A model generated the notes under the pieces. That model was not told the origin of the DNA, did no database searches, and was given only the letters and a program-made list of their open reading frames with translations. Positions 7,604 to 16,974 of a DNA stretch of 64,000 bases are shown here, piece by piece. Positions within the stretch are counted from its first letter, which is position 1. Each line of letters begins with the position of its first letter. The stretch is from Pirellulales bacterium. GTDB taxonomy: Bacteria > Planctomycetota > Planctomycetia > Pirellulales > Lacipirellulaceae. The stretch is from assembly GCA_019636345.1 (NCBI GenBank), contig JAHBXQ010000002.1, forward strand, positions 806,001 through 870,000. Reading direction: 5' to 3'. Position numbers and translations under genes: made by a program.

Positions 7604-8953
7604 ATGAGCGCTCCGTCGCTAGGTCGCATTCTGATGATTTCCACGCACGGCTATGTCGCTGCGGAACCTGAATTCGGCAAGCCCGACACCGGCGGGCAAG
7701 TCGTCTACGTGCTTGAACTCTCGAAGTGTCTCGGTCGAATGGGCTATGAGGTCGATGTCCTGACCCGGCAGTTCGAGGATCAACCGGCCGTCGAACGGAT
7801 TGACGAGCGCGTCACGCTGCGGCGGTTTCCGTGCGGAGGCCGCGAGTTCATCCCCAAGGAAACGCTTTGCGACTCGATCCCCGAGTGGGTCGAAGGAGTC
7901 AGCCGTTGGCTCCGCAGAGAGAGTCGACCGGTGACGCTGATCAACAGCCACTACTGGGATGCGGGGCTCGCCGGGCAGGCCTTGGCTACGCGATTCGAGG
8001 TTCCGCACTTCCATACGCCCCACTCGATCGGCGCCTGGAAACGCGACAACATGGACGGCGATCCCGCGGAACTCGAAACGAAGTACAACTTCAAGCAGCG
8101 AATTCGCGAGGAAAAGGTCGTCTACGACGAGTGCGACGCGCTGATCGCGACGACCCCGGCGCAACGGAAACTGCTGTTGGCAAGCGAGTACGACGCATCG
8201 CCCGAGAAGATCTGCGTCATTCCTCCGGGGTACGACGATCGGCGGTTCTTTCCCGTATCGCGGGCGACGCGGATGACGCTGAAGCACGAATTGAATCTCG
8301 AAGGGAAGATCGTGCTTGCTCTGGGGCGCATGGCCAAGAACAAGGGTTACGACCTCCTGCTGCAGGCGATGCCGGTCGTGTTCGAGCGGATTCCCGACTG
8401 CCGGCTGATGCTGGCTGTCGGGTCGAGCGAGCCGTCGCCCGGCGAGGTCGCGCAGATCGACGAATTGAAACGCTTGGCCGCGACGATGGGAATCGCCGAT
8501 CGCGTGCTGTTTCATGACTACGTCAGCGACGATCAGTTGCCCGACTGCTATCGAGCGGCGGATTTGTTCGCCCTCTGCAGTCGGTACGAGCCGTTCGGCA
8601 TGACCGCAGTCGAGGCAATGGCCTGCGGCACGCCGACGGTCGTGACGACCGAGGGGGGACTGTGGGAGCAAACCGTCTGGGGGCTCGACGCGGTGTTCGC
8701 CAATCCCTTCGACCCTCCTGCGTTCGGCCATGCCATTGCCGCAGTGCTGCAGCACGAGGGGGTCGCGGCGCAATTGGCCAAGCACGGTTCGCAGAAGGCG
8801 CGGGCGCGGTTCACGTGGACGGGGATCGCGCACCAGTTGCTGTGCCAACTGCAAAGTCGGCACGTCACGGCGGGCGACGCCCCGTACGATTGGAATCAGC
8901 AAGTCGAACCGGCGACGGAGGTGGAGACATGGAGCGGCATTTCCTCCTTGTGA
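7604..8953 (+). CDS. GT4 glycosyltransferase, sucrose-phosphate synthase-like
   Basis: A 449-residue GT-B enzyme likely to join a nucleotide sugar to fructose-6-phosphate or a related acceptor. The N-terminal PDTGGQVVYVLELSKCLG and HFHTPHSIGAWKRDNM blocks are typical of sucrose-phosphate/mannosylfructose-phosphate synthases; the C-terminal lobe has LALGRMAKNKGYDLLL and the donor-binding EPFGMTAVEAMACGTP. ATG 7604 follows AAGGAGA by six bases. The next gene, overlapping by 25 bases, is a sucrose-phosphatase-like HAD protein, which supports a two-step sugar synthesis pathway, probably for a compatible solute. The exact donor and acceptor cannot be read from the sequence. Confidence 0.88.
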   Translation: MSAPSLGRILMISTHGYVAAEPEFGKPDTGGQVVYVLELSKCLGRMGYEVDVLTRQFEDQPAVERIDERVTLRRFPCGGREFIPKETLCDSIPEWVEGVSRWLRRESRPVTLINSHYWDAGLAGQALATRFEVPHFHTPHSIGAWKRDNMDGDPAELETKYNFKQRIREEKVVYDECDALIATTPAQRKLLLASEYDASPEKICVIPPGYDDRRFFPVSRATRMTLKHELNLEGKIVLALGRMAKNKGYDLLLQAMPVVFERIPDCRLMLAVGSSEPSPGEVAQIDELKRLAATMGIADRVLFHDYVSDDQLPDCYRAADLFALCSRYEPFGMTAVEAMACGTPTVVTTEGGLWEQTVWGLDAVFANPFDPPAFGHAIAAVLQHEGVAAQLAKHGSQKARARFTWTGIAHQLLCQLQSRHVTAGDAPYDWNQQVEPATEVETWSGISSL

Positions 8954-9699
8954 GCGACGTCGACGGCACGCTGCTGGGAGACGACCCGGCCACGGTGGCG
9001 TTCGCTGCGTGGCATGAGCGGCGCCGCGAGGTTCGGCTGGCGCTGAACTCGGGGCGGTTCACGGCTTCATTGCAGCGGTCGATCGAGCGGACAGCGCTGC
9101 CGGCTCCGGACGCCCTCGTCGGCGGCGTGGGGACCGAAATCCGCTTGGGGCCCGATTGGGACCTGCTCGACGGTTGGCCTGCTGCGGACGGTTGGAATGC
9201 GGCGGTCGTTCGCGAGGCGCTCGAAAACCATCCCCGTACGCGGCTGCAGGAGGAAGAGTTTCTGTCCGAGCACAAGATCAGCGCGCATGCGGTCGACCTG
9301 ACCCCGGGCGAACTGGTCGAGATCGAGGAGGCGCTCGCTGCCGCGGGGGTCGCGGCGCGCGTCGTGTACAGTTCGGCCCGCGATCTTGACGTACTTCCTT
9401 GCGGGGTCGACAAGGGGACGGCCGCGCTGAGATTGGCGTCCCATTGGGGCATCCCCCCGGAGCGAGTGATCGTGGCGGGGGATTCGGGCAACGACGCCGC
9501 AATGTTTCGGATCGGCGCACGCGGGATCTTGGTCGGCAACGCCCAGGCGGACCTTCGCAAGGCGGCAGCGGGAGACGTGTACCCCGCCGCTGCGTCCTAC
9601 GCCGCCGGAGTCATTGAAGGCGCCGAATACTGGCTCGCCAGACTGTCATCGTCCGGCTACTTGCCAGTCGCCAGTCGCTCGTCCGTCACGCCGCATTGA
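8929..9699 (+). CDS. HAD phosphatase, sucrose-6-phosphate phosphatase family
   Basis: Dephosphorylates the sugar phosphate made by the preceding synthase, pulling the pathway forward. The 256-residue product has HAD motif I VSDVDGTLLGDD (residues about 8-19), motif II in LALNSGR, a Lys in VDKGTAALRL and motif IV VIVAGDSGNDAAMF, with a C2-type cap between. ATG 8929 sits within the end of the GT4 gene (25-base overlap) and gives the expected N-terminus MERHFLLVSDVDGT. Its 3' end overlaps the 3' end of the convergent hydrolase gene by 14 bases. Confidence 0.88.
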   Translation: MERHFLLVSDVDGTLLGDDPATVAFAAWHERRREVRLALNSGRFTASLQRSIERTALPAPDALVGGVGTEIRLGPDWDLLDGWPAADGWNAAVVREALENHPRTRLQEEEFLSEHKISAHAVDLTPGELVEIEEALAAAGVAARVVYSSARDLDVLPCGVDKGTAALRLASHWGIPPERVIVAGDSGNDAAMFRIGARGILVGNAQADLRKAAAGDVYPAAASYAAGVIEGAEYWLARLSSSGYLPVASRSSVTPH

Positions 9700-10984
9700 T
9701 CGAATCCGGCTCAAGGTGCAGATCGTGGCACGCTTTGATAAAGCTGGCTGCGTTCCACGCCTGGAACGCTTTGCCCATCGGTCGGCCGGTGACGCCATGG
9801 TGCCACTCGTTGAACTCCCATTCGTGGGAGACGCCATGCGAGCAAAGCCGTGCGAGCTTCACCAGTTCGCGGCGGGCGAGGTCCTGCATCCCAAGCTTGT
9901 GGACGTACCGGACCCACAACCCCCCGATAAACGGCCAGATGCCGCCGTTGTGATAGTGCTCGGGGAGGTTAAGCAGATTGACGGTGAAGTAGTCGCGCCA
10001 CTCGGGGTCTCCCGCGTGGATCGGGGGATAGGCGTTCTTCACCGGGCCCGGTTCGTTGACCCCCACGCCCCAGAGAAAACGGAACGTCTGCATCGCTCGC
10101 GGCTTGTCGACCAGCCCCGTGAGATAGGCCAGCAGATTGGCGTACACGTCGCACCGCCAACTGTAGTTGAACGGCGAGATTTGAGCGACCAGATACCGGG
10201 CGTCCCCCAACTGATATTGCACCTGGGCGAAGTTCGCCCCGCCCCCGTCGCGGGCCGTTGCGGTCGAAGGCCAGAAGTTCTTAAGGATGACGTCGCCGAC
10301 ATGGTCGGCCCACCGGCGATAGTCCGCGGCTCGGTCGCCGTCGCCCAGGCGTTCGAGCATGTCAGCGAAGCAAGTCAAGCACCGTCGCCACAGCACTTCG
10401 TCGTACAACACGTGGTAGCTGCGGGCGAACAGGTCGGTCCAGTCGCCCGCCTCGGGGATCTCCAGCAAGCCGCAGTTGTTCGAGTCGAGAGCACTGAGCC
10501 AATCGACGGCCCGTTGCAGCGTGCCGCGATACTCCTCGGCGAAACTCCAATCGTTGCGCTCGTGACAGAACCACCACGCCGCGATGATGGTCCAGATGGC
10601 CCCGTCGATCGAGGTGATGCCGCCGACGCCGCCGTACTCGGGATGGTCGGTGTCGATCAGCACGTGAGCGGGAAGCTGTCCCGCGGGAGCCTGCCGATCA
10701 AGGATCGTGCGCAGCGTGGCCTCCTGACACGCCTGGATCTCCTCGTCCGCCAGATCGAGCGACCAGATGACCGTCTTCGCCCCGTCGCGAGCCCAGACCG
10801 AGCGATAGTTCGCGTCGGTGCCGCTCACCACGTTGTCGACCAGCGAGCAGGCGCTGAAGCCCTTGGGGGTGATGTTGCGTTTGAGCGCATCGACCCCCCG
10901 TTGATAAGCCAGTTGCAGGAGCGCCTGTTCTTCGGCGCTAAGTTCTCGGTAATCGCTAGGGTCGAACAGGATGCGCTTGGTCAT
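9686..10984 (-). CDS. Glycoside hydrolase, GH100 invertase-like
   Basis: A 432-residue (alpha/alpha)6-barrel type hydrolase resembling neutral/alkaline invertases or amylo-1,6-glucosidases. Visible blocks include GTDANYRSVWARDGAKTVIW, WTIIAAWWFC, NEPGPVKNAYPPIHAG, FTVNLLNLPEHYHNGGIWPFIGGLW and SHEWEFNEWHHGVTGRPMG. There is no signal peptide, so it acts in the cytoplasm. ATG 10984 is chosen because everything upstream is low complexity. Its convergent position beside the synthase and phosphatase suggests that it hydrolyses the sucrose-like product, giving a make-and-break solute module. GH100 versus another family needs a profile search. Confidence 0.8.
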   Translation of the reverse strand: MTKRILFDPSDYRELSAEEQALLQLAYQRGVDALKRNITPKGFSACSLVDNVVSGTDANYRSVWARDGAKTVIWSLDLADEEIQACQEATLRTILDRQAPAGQLPAHVLIDTDHPEYGGVGGITSIDGAIWTIIAAWWFCHERNDWSFAEEYRGTLQRAVDWLSALDSNNCGLLEIPEAGDWTDLFARSYHVLYDEVLWRRCLTCFADMLERLGDGDRAADYRRWADHVGDVILKNFWPSTATARDGGGANFAQVQYQLGDARYLVAQISPFNYSWRCDVYANLLAYLTGLVDKPRAMQTFRFLWGVGVNEPGPVKNAYPPIHAGDPEWRDYFTVNLLNLPEHYHNGGIWPFIGGLWVRYVHKLGMQDLARRELVKLARLCSHGVSHEWEFNEWHHGVTGRPMGKAFQAWNAASFIKACHDLHLEPDSINAA

Positions 10985-11111
10985 CGGCTCGCGAGGGGAC
11001 GCGGGAGCGGTCGGAGATCGGATCGTCGGTGCTTCTATCCTATCAAATTCTGGAGGTGCGCAACATATCGCGGCGCCGTGCGCCGCGAGATGTCTCCCGC
11101 GATTGGCGATT

Positions 11112-12068
11112 CTAGAGCGTTTCGACCAACTCGCGTTCGCCGAGGAGCCGCACGCAATCGGGTTCCGCGAGGTCGACTTCAAAGGTGACTGGGTAGCGGT
11201 ATCCTTGCGGCGGGGCCGGGGCGATCGCCGGAATCCGCCGCGCCATGCGGAGCGCAAATTCCTTGAGCGCCGGCCGCAAGCCGGTTTGCTTCGTGTTGGT
11301 CCAGGCCCCCGGCAGCAGGCTGCGAAAGTGGCGGTTCGCGAGCAGCACGTTGTTGCGCCGCACTGCGGCGCGGGTCATGTGCTCGGTCGACAGCGACACG
11401 TTGAGCCCCTCGGTGTTCACGACCCGATGCGGCGTGTGCTGCGGCCAGGTGATCATCTCCCCCGGTTCGAGCTCGGTGCTGATCGCCAGTTCGTCCCACT
11501 CGGGGCGGAAGTCGAGCTCTTCGGACTTCTCGCCGGCAAGGACTCCCTCGATCGTCGCGTCCGAAACGATTCCCGATTCAAGCGGATAGGCCCACACTCG
11601 CTTCCGCCCGCGGATGTGCCACAGCATGTTCACCGGGCAGTCGAGGTGGTAATAAACCTGGGCCCCCGGCGAGCTGATCAGCAGATTGGCCGAACGATTG
11701 AACGTGCGGAGTCCCGGCGTCGCGGCCTCGAGGTCGGCGTACAGGTCGTGCACCAGATCCGACAACTGGGGATGGTGGTCGAGCACTCGGCGGATGTTGA
11801 GCCAAATGCGCCCTCGGCTGGCGGCCTCGAGCAATTGGGTCCCGTTGAGTTCGCCCGCGGAGCCTTCGCGCCACTCGTTGCGATCGGCCGGATCGCGGCC
11901 CATGGTGTTGATCCCCAGGTCGCGGCGGGGATGGCGATCGAGCAATTCGACCAGAGCGTCGTCGGAAAATTGCGGGAGCGTATGCAGCCGATGCTGCGCC
12001 ACGAATATCTCGCGGTCCATGCGAGCGGCTTGTTCGGGAGTCCAGTGGTCGAGCAGCGAGCGGGGCAT
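11112..12068 (-). CDS. Cupin/JmjC-fold oxygenase-like protein
   Basis: A 318-residue protein whose middle shows a double-stranded beta-helix metal site: an H-x-D pair in VYYHLDCPVNMLWHIRGRKR and a later His in GEMITWPQHTPHRVVNTEG, the spacing of Fe(II)/2-oxoglutarate dioxygenases of the JmjC/cupin_8 type. The N-terminal third is helical. ATG 12068 gives MPRSLLDHWTPEQAARMDRE. It lies 127 bases upstream of the GH100 gene on the same strand. The substrate is unknown; it could be a protein hydroxylase or a small-molecule oxygenase. A sugar-related role is not indicated by the sequence. Confidence 0.65.
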   Translation of the reverse strand: MPRSLLDHWTPEQAARMDREIFVAQHRLHTLPQFSDDALVELLDRHPRRDLGINTMGRDPADRNEWREGSAGELNGTQLLEAASRGRIWLNIRRVLDHHPQLSDLVHDLYADLEAATPGLRTFNRSANLLISSPGAQVYYHLDCPVNMLWHIRGRKRVWAYPLESGIVSDATIEGVLAGEKSEELDFRPEWDELAISTELEPGEMITWPQHTPHRVVNTEGLNVSLSTEHMTRAAVRRNNVLLANRHFRSLLPGAWTNTKQTGLRPALKEFALRMARRIPAIAPAPPQGYRYPVTFEVDLAEPDCVRLLGERELVETL

Positions 12069-12517
12069 CGGGTGCGTCCTGAGGGCGAAGCGGGGACGGC
12101 CGTCGGGCAACGGCAGGTTGCGGGATTCAGCAAGTCTACCTTGTTTTCGCCCAGGAGATCGCGCGGAGCGCGCCCCGTGAGCCGACGTGACGCCGCTCCG
12201 TGAGGGGCCTCCCGAGTCCAACCCCTACAACCCGAACAAGGAGGACCGCAGCGACGCCGACGGGGGACGGCGTGGGGGTGAAAGCATCTACAACATCCGT
12301 CGCCGAGCGAGGGGGACGCGACCGGATCGAGCCGGTCCGACAGATCAGAGTGACAGAAAAAAATGCACAGCGACTTGGCTGGCGGGAGCGCCTGTCGATG
12401 GGACGGATGCAAGCGGCTTCTCCGGTCGGGACGATGTGCGTCACATGCGCCTTGCTGCGACCATATCCGAATCCGAGTGATATGCGTTATGCGCGGCATT
12501 TATGCAGCGCTGAACGC
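12069..12517. other. Intergenic stretch, no gene seen
   Basis: This 449-base gap separates the cupin gene from pcp. Frames crossing it are extensions of antisense reading through neighbouring genes and carry no motif. It must contain the promoter for the cupin gene, but I could not pick a convincing -35/-10 pair. Confidence 0.5.
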
Positions 12518-13126
12518 TTACGCGTACGCCGGGTCGGCGAACTGCGCCAACAGCCACTGCACCGCCGCGGCGGAGATCTCCACCGGCAGCGAGGCCGGGG
12601 GCTTCGGCGAATCGAGCGTTTGCGACACGTCGAGCGGCAGGTGAACGAACACCGCTTGCGTCGGGAGCGCCAAGCGTTCGATGAGATAGTGCGCCGTGTA
12701 GAGCGCCGCGTTGCACAGATACGTGCCGGCATGGTACGAGGCATGCACGGGGAGCCCCGCGGAGCGCATCTCGCGGGCCCAGCCCTCGATCGGCAACTCG
12801 GTCCGGTACGCCACCGGGCCGTCGGCGCACAACGGCCGGGCTTCCTCGGCGCCGTTCTCGGCCTCGCGGGCCGCGTTCAGGCCGATCGCCTCGAGCTCGA
12901 TCGCCGTCCGCCCCGAGGCTTGCCCCAGCATGATCGCGGCGTCGAAGTTTTCGCGCAGATCCCGTTCCAACCGCGGCCGCAGTTGGGCGAAGTCGACCGG
13001 GTAGCGGCGCGTCGTCACCTGCGGCGACGCGGGAAGCGTGCGGGTCACCTGCTCCAGCGCCAGCCAACTCGCATTGGTGCGCCACGGGCCGAAGGGTTCA
13101 AACGCGGTGAGCAGAACGCGGGCCAT
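12518..13126 (-). CDS. pcp: Pyroglutamyl peptidase I (peptidase C15)
   Basis: Removes N-terminal pyroglutamate from peptides in the cytoplasm. The 202-residue product begins MARVLLTAFEPFGPWRTNASW, the family N-terminus, and shows the catalytic Glu in TAIELEAIGLN, the nucleophile Cys in GTYLCNAALY and the His in FVHLPL. The start at 13126 is preferred over an upstream ATG (13174) because family similarity begins exactly there. It is 83 bases downstream of the ABC permease on the same strand and may be read with it. Confidence 0.9.
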   Translation of the reverse strand: MARVLLTAFEPFGPWRTNASWLALEQVTRTLPASPQVTTRRYPVDFAQLRPRLERDLRENFDAAIMLGQASGRTAIELEAIGLNAAREAENGAEEARPLCADGPVAYRTELPIEGWAREMRSAGLPVHASYHAGTYLCNAALYTAHYLIERLALPTQAVFVHLPLDVSQTLDSPKPPASLPVEISAAAVQWLLAQFADPAYA

Positions 13127-13209
13127 AGGCGGCGACAACCGGGCGAGCGGCACGGAACGACATTGGCGAACCAAGGCGGGCCAAAGCGACAGGTGAAGGG
13201 ATCATACCT

Positions 13210-14853
13210 TCATCTGCCGGACGGCGCCGGAACAATCTCCCCAGACGCCGGCGACGACGGGGGCGCAATCCCCATCGCGGCCAGCTTGCGATCGATCCGT
13301 GCGGTCTGCACGGCCAGCCACCGCCGGAGCACGCTCACGGCCAGGAGCAACACGCCAGAGTACATAACGATCGGAAAGACCGCCGGGATCGGAGGGCCGT
13401 TCCCGCGCGAGATGCTCGCCATCAGGTACGTCGCGGGGCTCATCCCCAGGATCAGGTCGGCCGGGCCCCCCGGGCCGCGGGAAATCTGGCGAAACTCGAT
13501 CAGCCCCGAACTCACCAGCGGCGGGACCACGGCCAGCAGGGCGATGAGAAACAGGGCCAGCGAGCGGCCGTACTTTCCCGCTGCCGCGGAGAACGATTGG
13601 TACAGCGCGGAGATCGCAGTGGCGACGATCCCGGTCGCCACGAGCGGCCCCCCCAAGTCGGCGACGGCCCCCGAGATCGGCGGCCCCTGGCTCAGCCGCA
13701 CCGGCGCCCATGCCGCCAGGGCGAAGACGGCCAGTCCCACGACCGCCAGCGCGGCGTACATCGCCAGCGCGGGCGATCGGTCGCCCCACAGCCAATCGTT
13801 CCAAGGCGAACGCGTGCCACGGTCACGCCAAATCCAGGATGCGAGGGCTTCGCGCGACGGCGTGCCGGCCATGGTTACGACGAGGCAGGCGATCAAATGG
13901 ACGAGACAGTAGCGGTAGACCCCCTCGGACAGCGGCGTGCCGGCTTGCGCCTCACTGACGCAGACCCCCGCGGCCGTCAAGTCGACCGCTGCGACGGCTT
14001 CGTAAACGCGGCTCCGCTTGAGCGGCGGGTCGAGCGTGCTGCGCAGCCGGCGAGCCATGGCCGCCATGACCGACGCCGCCACGGCAAGCTGGACGATCGG
14101 GGCCGCGACGAGCGACGGGACGTGCACTCCCCACAGCGATACGACGGCTCCCCCCGAGTCTCCCTGCGCGAGATGCATCAGCGAGAGCAGAGGCGTCAGA
14201 AGCCCCGCCGGCGCCGCCATCCAGGGATTGTCGAGCAATCCGCCGCGGTTGGCCGCGTTGACGACGATAAACTGCACGAGCAAGATCGGAAACACGATAA
14301 ACGCCCCGGCAAAGCTGCCGCGATTCTTGTTCGCCGAGCTCTCAGGGATCACCAGCGTGTGCATCAACCCGAGCGCCGCGGCCATGAGCGTGAACGTCGC
14401 CAGATTGACGTACAGCAGCAACACCGCCCCGGCCGAGGCGGCGCCGAAGTACCAGCACAGGACCGCCAGCGGCACGGTCGCCAGCGCGAAGAAGTAGCCC
14501 ATCGCCGGCTCGCCGATCATCTTGCCGAGCATGATTTGCCGGGGGCTGAGCGAGACGATCCGCTGGAAGTCGAGCGTGCGGTTGGCGACCTCGGCGGTCA
14601 TCGATCCCGCGACGCTGAACAGGGTCACGGCGCCCGAGACGACGAACTGGATGCCTAGGATGCCAAGCAGATAGGCGCGGCTGAGCGGAATCGGCAGCCC
14701 CCTGTTTTGCTGGTCTGCGTAGTGCAGGATCGCCCCCAGTCCGACCAGGGCCAGCCCGTAAAGCGACGCCGTGAAGCCGGGCGACCCCTTGCGGTACTTA
14801 ATCCGCATTGCCGAGACCACGAGGGGATTGTTCCAGAACTTCCAGTGGTTCAT
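13210..14853 (-). CDS. ABC-2 type transporter permease
   Basis: A 547-residue integral membrane protein with about twelve hydrophobic segments (for example ILGIQFVVSGAVTLFSVAG, AGAVLLLYVNLATFTLMAAA, FLIALLAVVPPLVSSG). It begins MNHWKFWNNPLVVSAMRIKYRKG, a common start for planctomycete ABC-2 permeases, and contains FQRIVSLSPRQIMLGKM, the amphipathic helix before an ABC-2 TM. Its ATG overlaps the stop of the ATPase gene (ATGA at 14850-14853), indicating translational coupling. It is probably an exporter; the substrate is unknown. Confidence 0.85.
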   Translation of the reverse strand: MNHWKFWNNPLVVSAMRIKYRKGSPGFTASLYGLALVGLGAILHYADQQNRGLPIPLSRAYLLGILGIQFVVSGAVTLFSVAGSMTAEVANRTLDFQRIVSLSPRQIMLGKMIGEPAMGYFFALATVPLAVLCWYFGAASAGAVLLLYVNLATFTLMAAALGLMHTLVIPESSANKNRGSFAGAFIVFPILLVQFIVVNAANRGGLLDNPWMAAPAGLLTPLLSLMHLAQGDSGGAVVSLWGVHVPSLVAAPIVQLAVAASVMAAMARRLRSTLDPPLKRSRVYEAVAAVDLTAAGVCVSEAQAGTPLSEGVYRYCLVHLIACLVVTMAGTPSREALASWIWRDRGTRSPWNDWLWGDRSPALAMYAALAVVGLAVFALAAWAPVRLSQGPPISGAVADLGGPLVATGIVATAISALYQSFSAAAGKYGRSLALFLIALLAVVPPLVSSGLIEFRQISRGPGGPADLILGMSPATYLMASISRGNGPPIPAVFPIVMYSGVLLLAVSVLRRWLAVQTARIDRKLAAMGIAPPSSPASGEIVPAPSGR

Positions 14854-15809
14854 GCCGTGCGATGCCCCGAGATCCGCATGTAGATATCCTCGAGATCGTC
14901 CTCCTCGGCGGCGAACGACACCACGTCGAACCCCTCGGCGACGATCGCCCTGTGAAGCGCCGGCAACTCCTCGCGGGGGGCGTGCCATTGGCAGCGAACC
15001 CGCTGACCGGCGACCATCGCCCCGTCGACGTGCGGGCGGGCTGCGAGCCACTCGGCCAATCGCGCCGGATCGCCCAGGGCCTCGACCTCCAACCGCAGGG
15101 TCGCCGAGAGCTGGGCGAGAATCTCCCCCACCGACCCTGCGGCCAGCAGCTTGCCTTGTTCCAGGATGCCGATTGACGTGCAAAACTCGGTCATCTCGGC
15201 CAGGATGTGGCTGGAGATCACCACTGTGCGGCCCATGGCGTGAAGTTGCTTGATCAGTTCGCGAAACTCGACGCGCCCCGCGGGGTCGAGGCCCGAGGCG
15301 GGCTCGTCCAGCAGCAACAGCTGCGGTTCGTGGAGCAGGCTCTTGGCGAAGCAGAGCCGCTGCCGCATCCCCCGCGACAGCGTGTTGATCGTCGCGTCGC
15401 GGCGGACTTCCAGCGAGACGAGTTCCAGAGCCTCGTCGATCAGCTTCTCCCGCCGATCGGGGCCGATGCCGTAGCAGCGGGCGAAGTGGTCGAGATACTC
15501 CCAGGCCCGCATTTGCTCGTACAGGCTGAAGAAGTCCGACATGTAGCCGATCAGCGGATGGACCCGCAAGGGGTCGGCCAGCACGTCGACGCCGTCGATC
15601 CGCACGTCGCCATAGGTCGGCTCCAGCAGCGTGGCCAGCACGCGGATGAGGGTCGTCTTGCCGGCGCCGTTGGGGCCGATCAGGCCGAACACCTCGCCGC
15701 GGGGGATCTCCAGCGACAGGTTCTCGACGGCCACGGTGTCGCCGTACTCCATGCGGAAGTGCTGCACAGAGACCATCGGGCGGTTTGCGGCCGCGATTGC
15801 AGCGGTCAT
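14850..15809 (-). CDS. ABC transporter ATP-binding protein
   Basis: A 319-residue ATPase energising the adjacent permease. It has Walker A GPNGAGKTT, the Q-loop region IGYMSDFFSLYEQM, signature LSRGMRQRL, Walker B LLLLDEPASGLDP and the switch His in VVISSHIL. After about residue 235 a DUF4162-like C-terminal domain follows, as in ABC-2 exporter ATPases. It overlaps both neighbours by ATGA, so the aldo/keto reductase, ATPase and permease form one tightly coupled operon. Confidence 0.93.
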   Translation of the reverse strand: MTAAIAAANRPMVSVQHFRMEYGDTVAVENLSLEIPRGEVFGLIGPNGAGKTTLIRVLATLLEPTYGDVRIDGVDVLADPLRVHPLIGYMSDFFSLYEQMRAWEYLDHFARCYGIGPDRREKLIDEALELVSLEVRRDATINTLSRGMRQRLCFAKSLLHEPQLLLLDEPASGLDPAGRVEFRELIKQLHAMGRTVVISSHILAEMTEFCTSIGILEQGKLLAAGSVGEILAQLSATLRLEVEALGDPARLAEWLAARPHVDGAMVAGQRVRCQWHAPREELPALHRAIVAEGFDVVSFAAEEDDLEDIYMRISGHRTA

Positions 15810-16807
15810 GTGAACACCCGCTTAGCGGCGGCCGCGCCTCGTTCGGCGATGGCCTCGTCGATCGCGGCGAGTTGCTCGGAAGAGAGCCGCCACCCCATGG
15901 CCCCGGCGGTCTCCTCGATCTGCCACGGCCGCTTTGCCCCGCACAATGCGGCGGTGACGCCCTCCTGGCAGATCGTCCAGTTGATCACCACCTGCGCGAC
16001 GGTCCGCCCCGCGGGTTGGGCGATGGCTTCCAAGCGGTCGACGAATCGCCGGTTCCGCTCCCATTCCTCCCCTTGGTACATCGGGTACTTGCGGCGATTG
16101 TCGTCGGGCGCCAGGTCGCTCTCCTTCTTGAGCGCCCCGGCCAGCAGCCCTTTCATCAGCGGCCAGTAGACGCACACGGCGATCTCCCGCTCGCGACACC
16201 AGGGGAGAGTCCGTTGCTCGATGTCGCGCTGCAGCATGTTGTACGGCAACTGCACTGCGGCCAGCGGGCACGCGGAGTGGAATTCTTGGATCTGTTCGAG
16301 CGTGCAGTTCGAAGCCCCCGCCGAGCGGGCCTTGCCGGCCGCGATCAACTCGGCGATCGCTCCGGCCGACTCGGCGACCGGAGTCGTCCCATCGGGCGCG
16401 TGCAAATAGAACAGGTCGACCCGGTCGGTCCGCAGCCGGCGAAGGCTCGTCTCGCATTCGGCCAACAGCGTCGCGGGACGGGCGTCGTTGGCGTATTCGC
16501 CGGCCTCGTCGAAGTGGATCCCCCCTTTGCCGGCGATGACGACCCGCTCGCGAACCCCGACGAGCGCCTCGCCCAGCAGTAGATCGCTTTCGCCGTTGCG
16601 GCCGTAGCAGTAGGCGGTGTCGAGGTGGTTGATCCCTGCGTCGAGGGCGGCGCGGATCGTCGCGAGACTGTCCTCGCGATTGGCGTCGAGAGTCGTCACC
16701 CCCGACATCGGCCAGCAGCCCAGGGCTACGGGCGCGATCGCCGGCCCGTCGGGCCCAAGCGGTCGCGAGTCGACAGGTTCATCGCGGGAAGATTTAGCGG
16801 CGGTCAT
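15806..16807 (-). CDS. Aldo/keto reductase
   Basis: A 333-residue NAD(P)H-dependent carbonyl reductase with the AKR tetrad: Asp and Tyr in DTAYCYGRNGE, Lys in VVIAGKGG and His in DLFYLHAPDG. The cofactor-binding end VTAALCGAKRPWQIEE is also typical. ATG 16807 is preferred to an upstream ATG at 16828. It is the first gene of the operon with the ABC exporter (ATGA overlap at 15806-15809). Its position next to the microcompartment operon makes lactaldehyde reduction conceivable, but that is inference; sequence alone does not give the substrate. Confidence 0.87.
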   Translation of the reverse strand: MTAAKSSRDEPVDSRPLGPDGPAIAPVALGCWPMSGVTTLDANREDSLATIRAALDAGINHLDTAYCYGRNGESDLLLGEALVGVRERVVIAGKGGIHFDEAGEYANDARPATLLAECETSLRRLRTDRVDLFYLHAPDGTTPVAESAGAIAELIAAGKARSAGASNCTLEQIQEFHSACPLAAVQLPYNMLQRDIEQRTLPWCREREIAVCVYWPLMKGLLAGALKKESDLAPDDNRRKYPMYQGEEWERNRRFVDRLEAIAQPAGRTVAQVVINWTICQEGVTAALCGAKRPWQIEETAGAMGWRLSSEQLAAIDEAIAERGAAAAKRVFT

Positions 16808-16920
16808 CGTCGGTCCCCGGCAGGACAAAGCGGCCTTGCGACTGGCGCCTCAAGGTCCTCCAAGATAGGCGCTTCGCTCGACGATTGCGAGCGAGACGCA
16901 AGCGTTGGCGCTGCCAGCCT

Positions 16921-16946
16921 CCGCGGGCTGACGCCTCGCGGCTCGG
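16921..16946. repeat. Dispersed 26-bp palindromic repeat, copy 1
   Basis: CCGCGGGCTGACGCCTCGCG continues to GGCTCGG; the CGCGG and CCGCG arms can pair. Copies occur at 23931-23981 (two, opposite orientation) and, diverged, inside ileS at 28230-28255. This looks like a genome-wide intergenic palindromic element. Confidence 0.7.
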
Positions 16947-16974
16947 GGGGATGCGAAGCGCTTGCGAGACCGGG

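Noticed and set aside
12200-13912. 570-codon plus-strand frame
   Set aside because: Antisense to pcp and the ABC permease; Arg-rich, with no domain. The minus-strand genes have clear catalytic motifs.
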